From Bacteroidota bacterium (GTDB lineage: Bacteria; Bacteroidota; Bacteroidia; Chitinophagales; Chitinophagaceae), in the NCBI GenBank assembly GCA_018267725.1, contig JAFDXY010000009.1, positions 248,001 through 312,000 on the forward strand: DNA of 64,000 nucleotides, in the 5' to 3' direction. Every line of letters starts with the position of its first letter. Positions within the stretch are counted from its first letter, which is position 1. The notes beneath the pieces were generated by a model. The model searched no databases. It was given only the letters and a program-made list of their open reading frames with translations, and was not told the origin of the DNA. This document shows positions 38,012 through 47,169 of the stretch, piece by piece. Position numbers and translations under genes: made by a program.

Positions 38012-40030
38012 TTAATAATTCAAAAGTTTATTTATATACTGATGTAGCCTTGCTTTTGCAAGAAAATTTTTTTCTAATTCTGTATTAAAAGGAATGGGTG
38101 TATCTAAACTTGCACAACGTAATACAGGAGCATCAAGCATTTCAAAACAATGTTCATTTATCCATGCACTAATTTCTGCACCAATGCCTAATGTTAAAGT
38201 ATCTTCATGTAATACCAATACTTTACCTGTTTTAGCAACTGCATTTTTAATGGCATCATAATCTAACGGAAGCAATGTTCTTAAATCTATAATTTCAATA
38301 CTAATATTTTTATGTTGTGCAGCATATTCTAAAGCCCAATGTACGGCAGCACCATAAGTTATAATGGTTATATCGTTTCCTTCATTTACAATTTTTGCTT
38401 TACCAATTTCAATTTCATAATAATCATTAGGCACTAAGCCTGTAATGCTTCTATACAAAAGTTTATGTTCAAAATATAAAACCGGATTACCATCATTAAC
38501 AGCAGCAATTAATAAACCTTTTGCATCTTTTGGTGTTGAAGGATAAACAATTTTTAAACCGGGCACATGCATAAACCATGCTTCGTTACTTTGGCTATGA
38601 AAAGGACCTGCACCAACACCTGCACCTGTTGGCATACGAATTACCACATTGGCAGCAACGCCCCAACGATAATGAATTTTTGCAAGGTTATTTACAATTT
38701 GATTAAAGCCTACGCTTACAAAATCTGCAAACTGCATTTCAACAATGCTTTTATATCCTTCTAAACATAAGCCTAAAGCAGTGCCTACAATTGCACTTTC
38801 GCAAATTGGTGTATTTCTAATTCTGTGTTTACCAAATTCATTTACAAAACCTTCTGTTATTTTAAATGCTCCTCCATACTCTGCAATATCTTGCCCCATT
38901 ATAATTAAGTTGCTATGCTTTTGCAATGATTGATGAAGAGCTTGTTTAATGGCATCTATAAAACGGAGTTCGTGAAACGTGAATTGTGAATGGTGAATTG
39001 AATTATTTTCTATTAAATATTGATTATCAACTATTAATTTCTCTGCATAAACATCTTTTAATTCTTCATTAGTATTAAATTCAAATTTTTTAGTTTCATT
39101 AGCTGTTAATAATTCTGATTCAATGTATTGTTTAAAATTATTTTTAATATTTTCTATTTCGTTGGTTGAAATAATATTTTCATTTAACAACCATGCTTCA
39201 TAATTTTTAATAGGATCTTTTTGTTGCCATTCTTCAAACAATTCTTTAGGTACATATTTTGTTCCGCTGGCTTCTTCGTGGCCACGCATTCTAAAAGTTT
39301 TACATTCAATTAAATAAGGTTTTTGTTGTTGAATACAATATTCTCTAACACCTTTAATAGTATCATATACAGCTAAAATATTGTTACCATCTATCTGCAC
39401 TCCTTCTATACCGTAACCTATTGCTTTATCAATTAAATTTTTGCAACGGTATTGCTCGTTTACGGGTGTTGATAATCCGTAACCATTATTTTCAATTATA
39501 AAAATTATAGGTAAATCCCAAACAGCAGCTACGTTTAATGCTTCGTGAAAATCTCCTTCACTTGTTCCGCCATCTCCCGTATATGCAAGCGATACTTTGT
39601 TTTCGTTTTTTAGTTTATATGCCAATGCAACACCATCTGCTACTGCCATTTGCGGGCCTAAATGCGAAATCATTCCGCAAATAAAATGTTCATTACTTCC
39701 AAAATGAAAACTTCTTTCTCTGCCTTTTGAATAACCTTCTTTATTGCCTTGCCATTGCATAAATAATTTACTTAACGGCATGTTGCGAGAAGTAAATACA
39801 CCTAAATTTCTATGTAAAGGCATTATCCACTCATTAGGCTGTAATGCAAGTGTAGAGCCAACTGCAATGGCTTCTTGCCCTATTCCGCTAAACCATTTAC
39901 TTATTTTTCCTTGCCTTAAAAGCACTAACATTTTTTCTTCAATCATTCTGGGCAACAAAAGATATTTGTAAATATTAATTAACTCTTGATTAGATAAATT
40001 AGAACGATGTTGTTGAAATTGCATAACCAT
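38012..40030 (-). CDS. 2-oxoacid dehydrogenase E1, alpha-beta fusion
   Basis: 672 residues joining E1-alpha and E1-beta of a thiamine-diphosphate dehydrogenase. The alpha part has the TPP motif GDGGT (152-156) through ENNGYG and a SKWFSGIGQEAIAVG entry; the beta part (from about 355) has GQDIAEYGGAFKITEG, PICESAIVGTALGLCLEG, AEMQFADFVS-like MQFADFV, RMPTGAGVGAGPFHSQSNEAW and LHEDTLTLGIG. Family precedent in Bacteroidota is a branched-chain or 2-oxoisovalerate-type E1; the substrate is not certain. The linker carries a DNA heptamer repeat. An in-frame ATG at 40024 is an equal start choice. E2 and E3 genes are not in the window. Confidence 0.9.
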   Translation of the reverse strand: MVMQFQQHRSNLSNQELINIYKYLLLPRMIEEKMLVLLRQGKISKWFSGIGQEAIAVGSTLALQPNEWIMPLHRNLGVFTSRNMPLSKLFMQWQGNKEGYSKGRERSFHFGSNEHFICGMISHLGPQMAVADGVALAYKLKNENKVSLAYTGDGGTSEGDFHEALNVAAVWDLPIIFIIENNGYGLSTPVNEQYRCKNLIDKAIGYGIEGVQIDGNNILAVYDTIKGVREYCIQQQKPYLIECKTFRMRGHEEASGTKYVPKELFEEWQQKDPIKNYEAWLLNENIISTNEIENIKNNFKQYIESELLTANETKKFEFNTNEELKDVYAEKLIVDNQYLIENNSIHHSQFTFHELRFIDAIKQALHQSLQKHSNLIIMGQDIAEYGGAFKITEGFVNEFGKHRIRNTPICESAIVGTALGLCLEGYKSIVEMQFADFVSVGFNQIVNNLAKIHYRWGVAANVVIRMPTGAGVGAGPFHSQSNEAWFMHVPGLKIVYPSTPKDAKGLLIAAVNDGNPVLYFEHKLLYRSITGLVPNDYYEIEIGKAKIVNEGNDITIITYGAAVHWALEYAAQHKNISIEIIDLRTLLPLDYDAIKNAVAKTGKVLVLHEDTLTLGIGAEISAWINEHCFEMLDAPVLRCASLDTPIPFNTELEKNFLAKARLHQYINKLLNY
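38972..39000. repeat. Four tandem 7-bp repeats inside the E1 fusion linker
   Basis: GTGAAAC, GTGAATT, GTGAATG and GTGAATT follow one another at 38972-38999 (plus-strand reading) with a further G. They encode about residues 344-353 (HHSQFTFH region) on the minus strand, between the alpha and beta halves. GTGAATG/GTGAATT heptamers recur upstream of dnaN near 62782-62799. Confidence 0.7.
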
Positions 40031-40077
40031 TTTTTCTTACCGTTACAAGATAGTTTTTATTCTTTATTTTAAAGGAA

Positions 40078-40121
40078 TAGAAAATAAAAAACCGTCAAAC
40101 AAATTATTTGAATGACGGTTT
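40078..40121 (-). terminator. Terminator of the Bax inhibitor-1 gene
   Basis: AAACCGTCA (40089-40097) pairs with TGACGGTTT (40113-40121); on the minus strand a T-rich tail follows. It lies 20 bp past the stop codon of the gene ending at 40141. Confidence 0.8.
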
Positions 40122-40140
40122 AAAAATATTATTGAACTAA

Positions 40141-40917
40141 TTAATTTCTGTTGCTTGCAAAACGACTTAGCAATCTTAATATTTCAATATATAACCAAAC
40201 AATGGTTACCAATAAACCAAATGCACCATACCACTCCATGTACTTAGGAGCTCCCATTTCTGCACCTTTTTCTATCATATCAAAATCTAATATTAAATTT
40301 AATGCAGCTATAGCAACTACAAATAAGCTAATACCAATTCCTAATAAACCACCGTTGGTAATACTCATAAATTCTAACTTCACACCAAACAAACCCAACA
40401 ACATTGTTATACCATAAAAAATAGCAATACCTAAAGTTGCAGCAACAATTACACTTTTAAATTTTTCGGTTGCTTTAATAATTCTGAAGTTATATAACAA
40501 AAACATTGCTATGGCAACACCAAAAGTTAAACCAACAGCTTGCATTACAATACCGGGATATTTTTTGCCAACTGTTTCGTTAATTACAACAGATAATGCA
40601 CCCAAAACAAAACCTTCTAAAATACCATAAGCAGGTGCTAAATAGCCTGCCCAATTAGGCTTAAACGTTATTGCTAATGCACAAATTAATCCACCAAAAA
40701 CGCCAACCAATAATAAAGTGTACATTAAACTTGGGTTTTGCGTTACAAACAAATGCCAAGTGTATGCAGCCCCGCCAATTACCATTAACATTAAAAATCC
40801 GAATTTGTTAATAGTACCTCTTACACTCATTACACCTTGTAACTGTGCATTGCGAGTTGCCGAAGCATTAAAAAATTTTTCTGATAAAGTAGGGTTACTT
40901 GATTGAAATAAAGCCAT
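40141..40917 (-). CDS. Bax inhibitor-1 / YccA family membrane protein
   Basis: A 258-residue inner-membrane protein with about seven hydrophobic helices from residue 38 to the end. Family cues are the N-terminal cytosolic stretch with MSVRGTINKFGFLMLMVIGGAAYTW, the YGILEGFVLGALS segment and the acidic LILDFDMIEKGAEMGAPKYMEWYGAFGLLVTIVWLYIEILRLL region that carries the pH-sensing Asp pair of bacterial BI-1 channels. Bacterial BI-1 (YetJ) proteins leak calcium in a pH-dependent way; YccA relatives modulate FtsH. Which applies here is unknown. Monocistronic with its own terminator. Confidence 0.88.
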   Translation of the reverse strand: MALFQSSNPTLSEKFFNASATRNAQLQGVMSVRGTINKFGFLMLMVIGGAAYTWHLFVTQNPSLMYTLLLVGVFGGLICALAITFKPNWAGYLAPAYGILEGFVLGALSVVINETVGKKYPGIVMQAVGLTFGVAIAMFLLYNFRIIKATEKFKSVIVAATLGIAIFYGITMLLGLFGVKLEFMSITNGGLLGIGISLFVVAIAALNLILDFDMIEKGAEMGAPKYMEWYGAFGLLVTIVWLYIEILRLLSRFASNRN

Positions 40918-40982
40918 AATTATAAATTTTTACAACTGTAAAGATAATTAGAATAGAAGATTATTAAAGTTAAAATTGTGTT

Positions 40983-41846
40983 CTAAAAAGGTTTTAAATT
41001 AGGATAGTTATCAATTGTTTCAAACACATATCCTTTTTGTTTTAGTAAGGTAATAAAAGTTTGTAGTTCCTTTGCATATTCGGGTAAACGAAACATTCTA
41101 TCGTGTGTTAATATTACAACATGATTTTTGGTGTGTAAATTATTTTTTGCGAAAGCATATTCAACATACTCTAACATTTTATTGGGGCTTTGAACAGGAT
41201 TAGCAGTTTTATGATCAAAACTCCATTCAACATCCCATCCAATTACATTATAATTTGCACTATCTAATAATTTACATACAGGTTTTACTAAACCACTTGC
41301 TTTTATTTCATTATTTCTTACCCATGCACTATTACCCGGCAAACGAATTATTTTATAAGGTGCAGCAAGTGTTTGTTGGGCTTGTAAAAAATCATTAAAA
41401 GCCATTTGAGGGTGTTGGTAGAAATATTTATACCTATCACTTGCATGTGTGTAACTGTGGTTAGCTAATAATATTTGCGGATAGCTGTTTTTAATTTCAT
41501 TTACTAATTCATGTCCTTTGTTGGCTCTATCTGTATGCAAGCCAACCATAAAAAAAGTTCCTTTAATTCCTTCTTTTCTGCATATATCTAATACAGTGGT
41601 AGTACCGTTTTGCGGGCCATCATCAAAAGTTAAATACACATATTTTTTTGTACTATCATAAACAGGTGGTTTATGTATAAACTTGGTAACACTATCGGGC
41701 AAAGTTGGTTTAGTAACTTGAGTGGTTGCAACAGAATCAGGTTCAACTTTTGTTTTTGAATGTTGTTCATTACAAGCTGTTAATTGCGTAACCATTAACA
41801 TTAAACAGCAATAAGCAAAAACTTTTTTAAAGCATTTTCTTCTCAT
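40983..41846 (-). CDS. Polysaccharide deacetylase lipoprotein (NodB domain)
   Basis: 287 residues with a lipoprotein signal (lipobox LTAC, Cys25). The NodB homology domain starts near 70: TFDDGP with metal-binding Asp75/Asp76, HSYTH with His130 and His134, the RLPG motif and a C-terminal ILTHD. Such enzymes remove N-acetyl groups from peptidoglycan or extracellular polysaccharide and, as a lipoprotein, this one would act in the periplasm or at the outer membrane. The linker CNEQHSKTKVEPD...PTLPDS is a typical flexible lipoprotein spacer. It is transcribed divergently from korA. Confidence 0.9.
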   Translation of the reverse strand: MRRKCFKKVFAYCCLMLMVTQLTACNEQHSKTKVEPDSVATTQVTKPTLPDSVTKFIHKPPVYDSTKKYVYLTFDDGPQNGTTTVLDICRKEGIKGTFFMVGLHTDRANKGHELVNEIKNSYPQILLANHSYTHASDRYKYFYQHPQMAFNDFLQAQQTLAAPYKIIRLPGNSAWVRNNEIKASGLVKPVCKLLDSANYNVIGWDVEWSFDHKTANPVQSPNKMLEYVEYAFAKNNLHTKNHVVILTHDRMFRLPEYAKELQTFITLLKQKGYVFETIDNYPNLKPF

Positions 41847-41946
41847 GTAAATAAAAATAATTTAACTAATGCAATTTAAGCATCATTAATTTGTTTATTT
41901 CATTTTCATTCTGTTAAAATATACATCATTAAATAAAGCATATCCT

Positions 41947-41954
41947 TATCTTAG
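41947..41954 (+). promoter_or_regulatory. Likely -7 element of korA
   Basis: TATCTTAG matches TAnnTTTG at all but one fixed position and ends 19 bp before the ATG. No good -33 box is seen. Confidence 0.3.
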
Positions 41955-41973
41955 CATAATTCAATTTTAAATA

Positions 41974-43821
41974 ATGAGTACTAAAGAACAAGTTTTACAA
42001 GATGTTGTAATAAAATTTGCAGGAGATAGTGGAGATGGCATGCAACTTACAGGACAACAGTTTACCAATAACACAGCTTTGTTAGGAATAGACCTTGCTA
42101 CTTTCCCTGATTTTCCCGCTGAAATTCGTGCCCCAATTGGAACGTTGCCGGGTGTAAGTGGGTTTCAACTTAGATTTTCAAGTGATAGAGTTTTTACTCC
42201 CGGAGATATGTGCGATGTATTGGTAGCAATGAATGCAGCTGCATTAAAAGTTAATTTAAAAAACTTAAAACGCAGCGGAAAAATTATTGCTAACATTGAT
42301 GGATTTGATACAAAAAATCTTCGCTTAGCAAATTACACCGATGGTGTAAACCCTTTAGAAGATGGAAGTTTAGAAGGTTTTGAAGTAATTAAAATTGATG
42401 TTACTAAACTTACGCGTGAAGCGTTAAAAGATTTTACCGAATTAGGTGTGAAAGAAAGAGACCGTGCAAAAAATATGTTTGTACTTGGTTTTATTTATTG
42501 GATGTACAACCGCACACTTGATACAACTATTAATTTCTTAAAAGAAAAATTCGGAAAGAAAGAAGTTATTCTGCAAAGCAATATAAAAGTATTGCAAGCA
42601 GGTTATAATTACGGAGATACTACCGAAACTTTTACTACACGTTATAAGGTTGAGAAAGCAAAGCTTCCCGCAGGTGTTTATCGCAGTATAATGGGTAATC
42701 AAGCATTGGCTTATGGTTTAATTGCTGCTTCAGAAAAAAGTGGGTTGCCAATATTTTTAGGAACTTATCCTATTACACCCGCATCAGATATTTTACATGA
42801 GTTAAGCAAATACAAATCTTTCGGTATTCGTACTTATCAAGCAGAAGATGAAATAGCAGGTATTGCTTCTGCAATTGGTGCAAGCTACGGAGGTTCTTTA
42901 GGTGTAACAACGACCAGTGGTCCTGGTATGGCATTAAAAAGTGAAGCAATGGGTTTAGCTGTAATGTTAGAAATTCCGTTGGTTATTATAAACATTCAGC
43001 GTGGTGGCCCCAGCACAGGTTTACCAACCAAAACAGAACAAAGCGATTTAATGCAAGCATATTATGGCAGAAATGGAGAATGCCCCATGCCTATAATTGC
43101 TTCTGCAACGCCAAGCGATTGTTTTGAAGTTGCTTATGAAGCTGTGAGAATTGCTGTGCAACACATGACGCCTGTTATTTTATTAAGTGATGGATATATT
43201 GCCAACGGTGCAGAACCTTGGAAATTTCCTAAAGCAGATGATTTACAAAAAATAGAAGTAAAATTTAAAACATCATTAAACGATAATGAAGAAAAGTTTA
43301 TGCCTTATTTGCGTGATGAAAAATTAGTACGTCCTTGGGCAGTACCCGGCACTCCCGGATTAGAACATAGAATTGGCGGATTAGAAAAACAAAACAATAC
43401 AGGCAATGTAAACTACGAGCCCGAAAACCATCAATTAATGGTTAATATAAGGCAAGAAAAAGTTGATAAAATTGCCGAATATATTCCTGAACAAAAATTA
43501 GATAGCGGCCCCGAAAAAGGAAAAGTTTTAGTAATTGGTTGGGGCAGCACTTACGGCTCAATTAAAAGTGCAGTAGCAGAATTACAAGAACAGGGTTACA
43601 GTGTTAGCCACGCACATTTGCGATATGTAAGACCATTTCCTAAAAATTTAGGAAGCATTATTAAAAATTTTGAAACCGTTTTAGTACCTGAAATTAATAA
43701 CGGGCAATTAGTAAAAATTTTACGTGATGTATATATGGTAGATGCTAAAGCTTACAATAAAATAATGGGAGTACCAATTACCAAAACAGAATTGGTGGAT
43801 GTATTAAAAAAGATGTTATAA
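41974..43821 (+). CDS. korA: 2-oxoacid:acceptor oxidoreductase subunit alpha (with fused gamma domain)
   Basis: 615 residues. The N-terminal 200 residues form the gamma (catalytic) domain (FAGDSGDGMQLTGQQF at 16-30; PAEIRAPIGTLPGVSGFQLRFSS), followed by the alpha domain (YPITPASDILHELSKYKSFG, YQAEDEIAGIASAIGASYGG, TTTSGPGMALKSEAMG) and a C-terminal VLVIGWGSTYGS region. The architecture is that of 2-oxoglutarate:ferredoxin oxidoreductase KorA. The TPP-binding beta subunit (KorB) normally encoded next is absent: the gene is followed by a terminator and an unrelated convergent gene. Substrate assignment to 2-oxoglutarate is by family only. Confidence 0.88.
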   Translation: MSTKEQVLQDVVIKFAGDSGDGMQLTGQQFTNNTALLGIDLATFPDFPAEIRAPIGTLPGVSGFQLRFSSDRVFTPGDMCDVLVAMNAAALKVNLKNLKRSGKIIANIDGFDTKNLRLANYTDGVNPLEDGSLEGFEVIKIDVTKLTREALKDFTELGVKERDRAKNMFVLGFIYWMYNRTLDTTINFLKEKFGKKEVILQSNIKVLQAGYNYGDTTETFTTRYKVEKAKLPAGVYRSIMGNQALAYGLIAASEKSGLPIFLGTYPITPASDILHELSKYKSFGIRTYQAEDEIAGIASAIGASYGGSLGVTTTSGPGMALKSEAMGLAVMLEIPLVIINIQRGGPSTGLPTKTEQSDLMQAYYGRNGECPMPIIASATPSDCFEVAYEAVRIAVQHMTPVILLSDGYIANGAEPWKFPKADDLQKIEVKFKTSLNDNEEKFMPYLRDEKLVRPWAVPGTPGLEHRIGGLEKQNNTGNVNYEPENHQLMVNIRQEKVDKIAEYIPEQKLDSGPEKGKVLVIGWGSTYGSIKSAVAELQEQGYSVSHAHLRYVRPFPKNLGSIIKNFETVLVPEINNGQLVKILRDVYMVDAKAYNKIMGVPITKTELVDVLKKML

Positions 43822-43842
43822 AAATTTATAATTTATAAAAAT

Positions 43843-43877
43843 AAAAATCCTCACTTAATATAAATGAGGATTTTTTT
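43843..43877. terminator. Bidirectional terminator between korA and the DHS-like gene
   Basis: AAAAATCCTCA / TGAGGATTTTT stem (43843-43853, 43865-43875) with T runs on both strands, placed between convergent genes. Confidence 0.88.
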
Positions 43878-43910
43878 ATTTGATGATGCTATTGTTATAA
43901 AAATATTTTT

Positions 43911-44885
43911 TTACCAACCTAATATCCATGCAAACATTAAAGGTGCAACAATGGTAGCATCACTTTCTACAATAAATTTCGGAGTATTAATATCTAACTT
44001 GCCCCAAGTAATTTTTTCGTTAGGTACAGCACCACTATAGGAACCGTAAGATGTAGTGCTATCGCTTATTTGGCAGAAATAACTCCAAAACGGAACATCG
44101 TGCCATTCTAAATCTTGATACATCATTGGCACTACACAAATAGGAAAATCTCCTGCAATTCCTCCTCCTATTTGAAAAAATCCAACACCTTTTCCGCCAC
44201 TGTTTGCTCTGTACCATTCAGTTAAAAAAACCATGTATTCAATTCCACTTTTTACAGTGCTTGCTTTCAATTCATTCTTAATAACATAAGATGCAAAAAT
44301 ATTTCCGGTGGTACTATCTTCCCAACCCGGAACTATGATTGGAATATTTTTTTCTGCTGCGGCAATTATCCAACTATCTTTTGGATCAATTTCATAATAC
44401 TGTTTTAAATCTCCACTTAAAACTGTTTTATATAAAAATTCATGCGGGAAAAATCTTTCACCTTTTGCTTCAGCATCTTTCCATTGTTTATGCAAATGTT
44501 TTTGTAAACGGCGAAAAGCTTCTTCTTCAGGAATACAAGTATCTGTTACACGGTTGTAATGGTTTTCTAATAAATCCCACTCTTCTTGCGGTGTTAAATC
44601 TCTGTAATTAGGAACTCTTTTATAATGCGAATGTGCAACAAGGTTCATTACATCTTCTTCTAAATTAGCACCTGTGCAACTAATAATTTGTACTTTATCT
44701 TGCCTAATCATTTCTGCCAAAGAAATTCCTAATTCTGCTGTACTCATAGCACCTGCTAATGTTACCATCATTTTACCGCCTTCATTTAAATGGGCTTCAT
44801 AACCTTTAGCTGCATCCATTAATGCGGCTGCATTAAAATGCCTGTAATGATGTTCAATAAATTTTGAAACCGGACCTTTATTCAT
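43911..44885 (-). CDS. Deoxyhypusine synthase-like protein
   Basis: 324 residues of the deoxyhypusine synthase fold. NAD-binding and polyamine-site segments are recognisable: MVTLAGAMSTAELGISLAEMIR, ISCTGANLEEDVMNL, IPIIVPGWEDSTTGNIFA, QIGGGIAGDFPICVVPMM and STTSYGSYSGAVPNEKITWGKL. Lys296 in TWGKL corresponds to the essential lysine that carries the aminobutyl group in eukaryotic DHS, so the enzyme is probably active. Bacteria lack eIF5A, so it likely transfers aminobutyl to a small amine (homospermidine-type chemistry) or an unknown acceptor. It is the convergent neighbour of korA and divergent from the GT2 operon. Confidence 0.88.
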   Translation of the reverse strand: MNKGPVSKFIEHHYRHFNAAALMDAAKGYEAHLNEGGKMMVTLAGAMSTAELGISLAEMIRQDKVQIISCTGANLEEDVMNLVAHSHYKRVPNYRDLTPQEEWDLLENHYNRVTDTCIPEEEAFRRLQKHLHKQWKDAEAKGERFFPHEFLYKTVLSGDLKQYYEIDPKDSWIIAAAEKNIPIIVPGWEDSTTGNIFASYVIKNELKASTVKSGIEYMVFLTEWYRANSGGKGVGFFQIGGGIAGDFPICVVPMMYQDLEWHDVPFWSYFCQISDSTTSYGSYSGAVPNEKITWGKLDINTPKFIVESDATIVAPLMFAWILGW

Positions 44886-44910
44886 TTTATATAAATTTTA
44901 ATAGAAGCAG

Positions 44911-44918
44911 CAAAAGTA
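44911..44918 (-). promoter_or_regulatory. -7 promoter element of the DHS-like gene
   Basis: The minus strand reads TACTTTTG, an exact TAnnTTTG match ending 25 bp before the ATG. No clear -33 TTTG is found. Confidence 0.45.
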
Positions 44919-45026
44919 ATTTTTTTTAGCTTGTTACACTTTTTATTAATGCAATATTAATAAACACTTGAACTATAAAATTGTTGTGTTGGTTTTAATT
45001 GATTTTATTACTTTGCATTTTACTGC

Positions 45027-45953
45027 ATGCAACAAAAGATAAGCATATTAATACCTATATATAATGAAGAAGGGAATATTGTAACCATTACCAACGCATT
45101 GCATAAAGTATTAATGCCTTTGCCTTATAATTATGAGATAATTTTTGTTGATGACGGAAGCGAAGACAATTCTCTTAACGAGATAAAAGAACTTACACAA
45201 CAACAAAGCAATATTTTTTTTATTTCTTTCTCTAAAAATTTCGGACATCAAAATGCTATTAAAGCAGGTTTTGATATGGTTACCGGAGAATGTGTAATTA
45301 GTATGGATGGAGATATGCAACACCCTCCAACATTAATTCCTTTATTATTAAAAAAATGGGAAGAAGGTTATGATATTGTTTACACCATTCGTAAAGACCA
45401 CATGGAAATGCCCATGCTAAAACGCCGCACTTCTGAAATGTTTTATAATGTAATGAATAAGTTAAGCGATATTGAATTAGAAAGCGGAACAGCAGATTTT
45501 AGATTAATGGATAAAAGCGTTATTAGTGTTGCCAAAAATTTTCAGGAAGATGATTTGTTTTGGCGTGGTTTAATTAAATGGATGGGGTTTTCACAAATTG
45601 GCATTGAATATGAACCTGCACAAAGATTAAAAGGGAAAAGCAAATACACTTTTAAAAAAATGTTGCAGTTTGCATTAAGAGGTATTACTTCATTTAGCAT
45701 AAAACCTTTAGGCATTGCTATTTATTTAGGGTTTTTATTTGCATTACTATCATTGCTATATGTGCCGTATGTTTTATATAGTGTTTATTTTGGGCATCCA
45801 ATTTCAGGATGGGCATCTTTAATTGTTACCATTGTATTTTTTGGCGGCTTGCAATTAATGATTTTAGGAATTATTGGAATGTATTTAGGAAAATTATTTA
45901 TGCAAAGCAAACAAAGGCCGCATTACATTATAAAAGAAACTAATCTTAAATAA
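45027..45953 (+). CDS. Family 2 glycosyltransferase, polyprenyl-phosphate sugar transferase type
   Basis: 308 residues. The GT-A catalytic domain (1-215) has IPIYNEEGNI, VDDGSEDNS and the metal-binding DGDMQHPP; two transmembrane helices (about 232-255 and 268-292) end the protein. This layout matches GtrB/DPM1/ArnC-like enzymes that move a sugar from UDP or GDP to undecaprenyl phosphate on the cytoplasmic face. It is the first gene of a tightly packed trio (4-bp gap, then 1-bp overlap) with a GT87-like membrane protein and a deacetylase, so the operon probably decorates an envelope glycan. Confidence 0.9.
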   Translation: MQQKISILIPIYNEEGNIVTITNALHKVLMPLPYNYEIIFVDDGSEDNSLNEIKELTQQQSNIFFISFSKNFGHQNAIKAGFDMVTGECVISMDGDMQHPPTLIPLLLKKWEEGYDIVYTIRKDHMEMPMLKRRTSEMFYNVMNKLSDIELESGTADFRLMDKSVISVAKNFQEDDLFWRGLIKWMGFSQIGIEYEPAQRLKGKSKYTFKKMLQFALRGITSFSIKPLGIAIYLGFLFALLSLLYVPYVLYSVYFGHPISGWASLIVTIVFFGGLQLMILGIIGMYLGKLFMQSKQRPHYIIKETNLK

Positions 45954-45957
45954 ATTA

Positions 45958-47169
45958 ATGAACCACTTGCGTACAGAAAACAGATTAAGTTTTACTAATT
46001 TCTTTTACAATAAAAAAATTGCAATTGCATTATGGTTTGGGCTGGCTTTTATTGCCATAGTGCAAGAGTTGTGGCACCATTATCCACCAAATAATTTTTT
46101 AATTTTTAAAGGCGTTTTTGAACACACACTTAAGCAAACAAATTTATTTGCAGAATACCCCACAGAGTATTTAGATGTAAACCATTACGGGCCAACATTT
46201 AGTATACTATTTGCACCTTTTGCATTATTAGGTAATTATGTAGGATGTATTTTATGGGTACTATTTAATGCAGCAATTTTATATATAGCAATAAGGCAAC
46301 TTCCTATTCAGCAAAAATTTCAAAATGCTATTTTAATTTTTTCAGCACATGAGTTAATGGTTACATCAGAATGGCAACAAAGCAATGCACTAATTTGTGC
46401 TTGTTTAATTCTTGCATTTACATTTATTAATAAAGAAAAAGAAATTTGGGCTTTATTATTTATTGCTTTAGCAACATTTATAAAATTATATGGTATTGTT
46501 GGTTTAAGTTTCTTCTTTTTCAGTAATAACAAAATAAAATTTATTATTTGGGGAATAGTGTGGAGTATTGTTTTGTTTGTATTACCTATGGCAATATCTT
46601 CTCCTCATTTCATTGTTCAATCTTATATTGATTGGTATAACGAACTACTTTTTAAAGCAGCAAAAAATGTAAGGTTAGATATTGAAAACGATTATCAGGA
46701 TATTTCTGTAATGGGCATTATACGAAGGTTATTGGGAATAAAACATTTTAAAAATTATTTAATTACTGTGCCTGCCGTATTACTCTTTCTTTCACAATAC
46801 ATTCAATGGAAACACTTTGCAGACTTGCGTTTTAGGCTGTATATGCTTTGCCTTATATTAATTATGACGGTAATTTTTACAACCAGTGCAGAATCTCCAA
46901 CCTATATTATTGCATTTCCGGCAGTTTGTATTTGGTATGTATTGCAAGAAAATAAAAAATGGATTAATACTGTTTTTATTTTTGCTTTATTGCTAACCAG
47001 TTTTTCATATTCAGATATTTTTACACCGTATGTAAGAGATAATATTGTTAGGCCTTATTCGTTAAAAGCATTACCCTGTTTTATAGTATGGCTAATTATA
47101 TTAATTCAAATGTGGAAGCAACAATTCTTATCAATTAATAAAAATAAACTTATACCTGCAGTAACTTAA
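45958..47169 (+). CDS. GT87/DUF2029-like polytopic membrane glycosyltransferase
   Basis: A 403-residue integral membrane protein with about ten hydrophobic helices. The early loop contains EYPTEYLDVNHYGPTFSILFAPFALL, the pattern of the DUF2029/GT87 family (mannosyl- or arabinosyl-type transferases using polyprenyl-phosphate sugars), whose catalytic Asp usually lies in this first extracytoplasmic loop (Asp in YLDVNHYGP). It is encoded 4 bp after the GT2 gene, which would make the lipid-linked donor, and its stop overlaps the deacetylase start by 1 bp. The acceptor is unknown. Confidence 0.8.
   Translation: MNHLRTENRLSFTNFFYNKKIAIALWFGLAFIAIVQELWHHYPPNNFLIFKGVFEHTLKQTNLFAEYPTEYLDVNHYGPTFSILFAPFALLGNYVGCILWVLFNAAILYIAIRQLPIQQKFQNAILIFSAHELMVTSEWQQSNALICACLILAFTFINKEKEIWALLFIALATFIKLYGIVGLSFFFFSNNKIKFIIWGIVWSIVLFVLPMAISSPHFIVQSYIDWYNELLFKAAKNVRLDIENDYQDISVMGIIRRLLGIKHFKNYLITVPAVLLFLSQYIQWKHFADLRFRLYMLCLILIMTVIFTTSAESPTYIIAFPAVCIWYVLQENKKWINTVFIFALLLTSFSYSDIFTPYVRDNIVRPYSLKALPCFIVWLIILIQMWKQQFLSINKNKLIPAVT

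Noticed and set aside
38972..39000. Possible CRISPR or other spaced repeat
   Set aside because: Units are 7 bp, contiguous and have no spacers.
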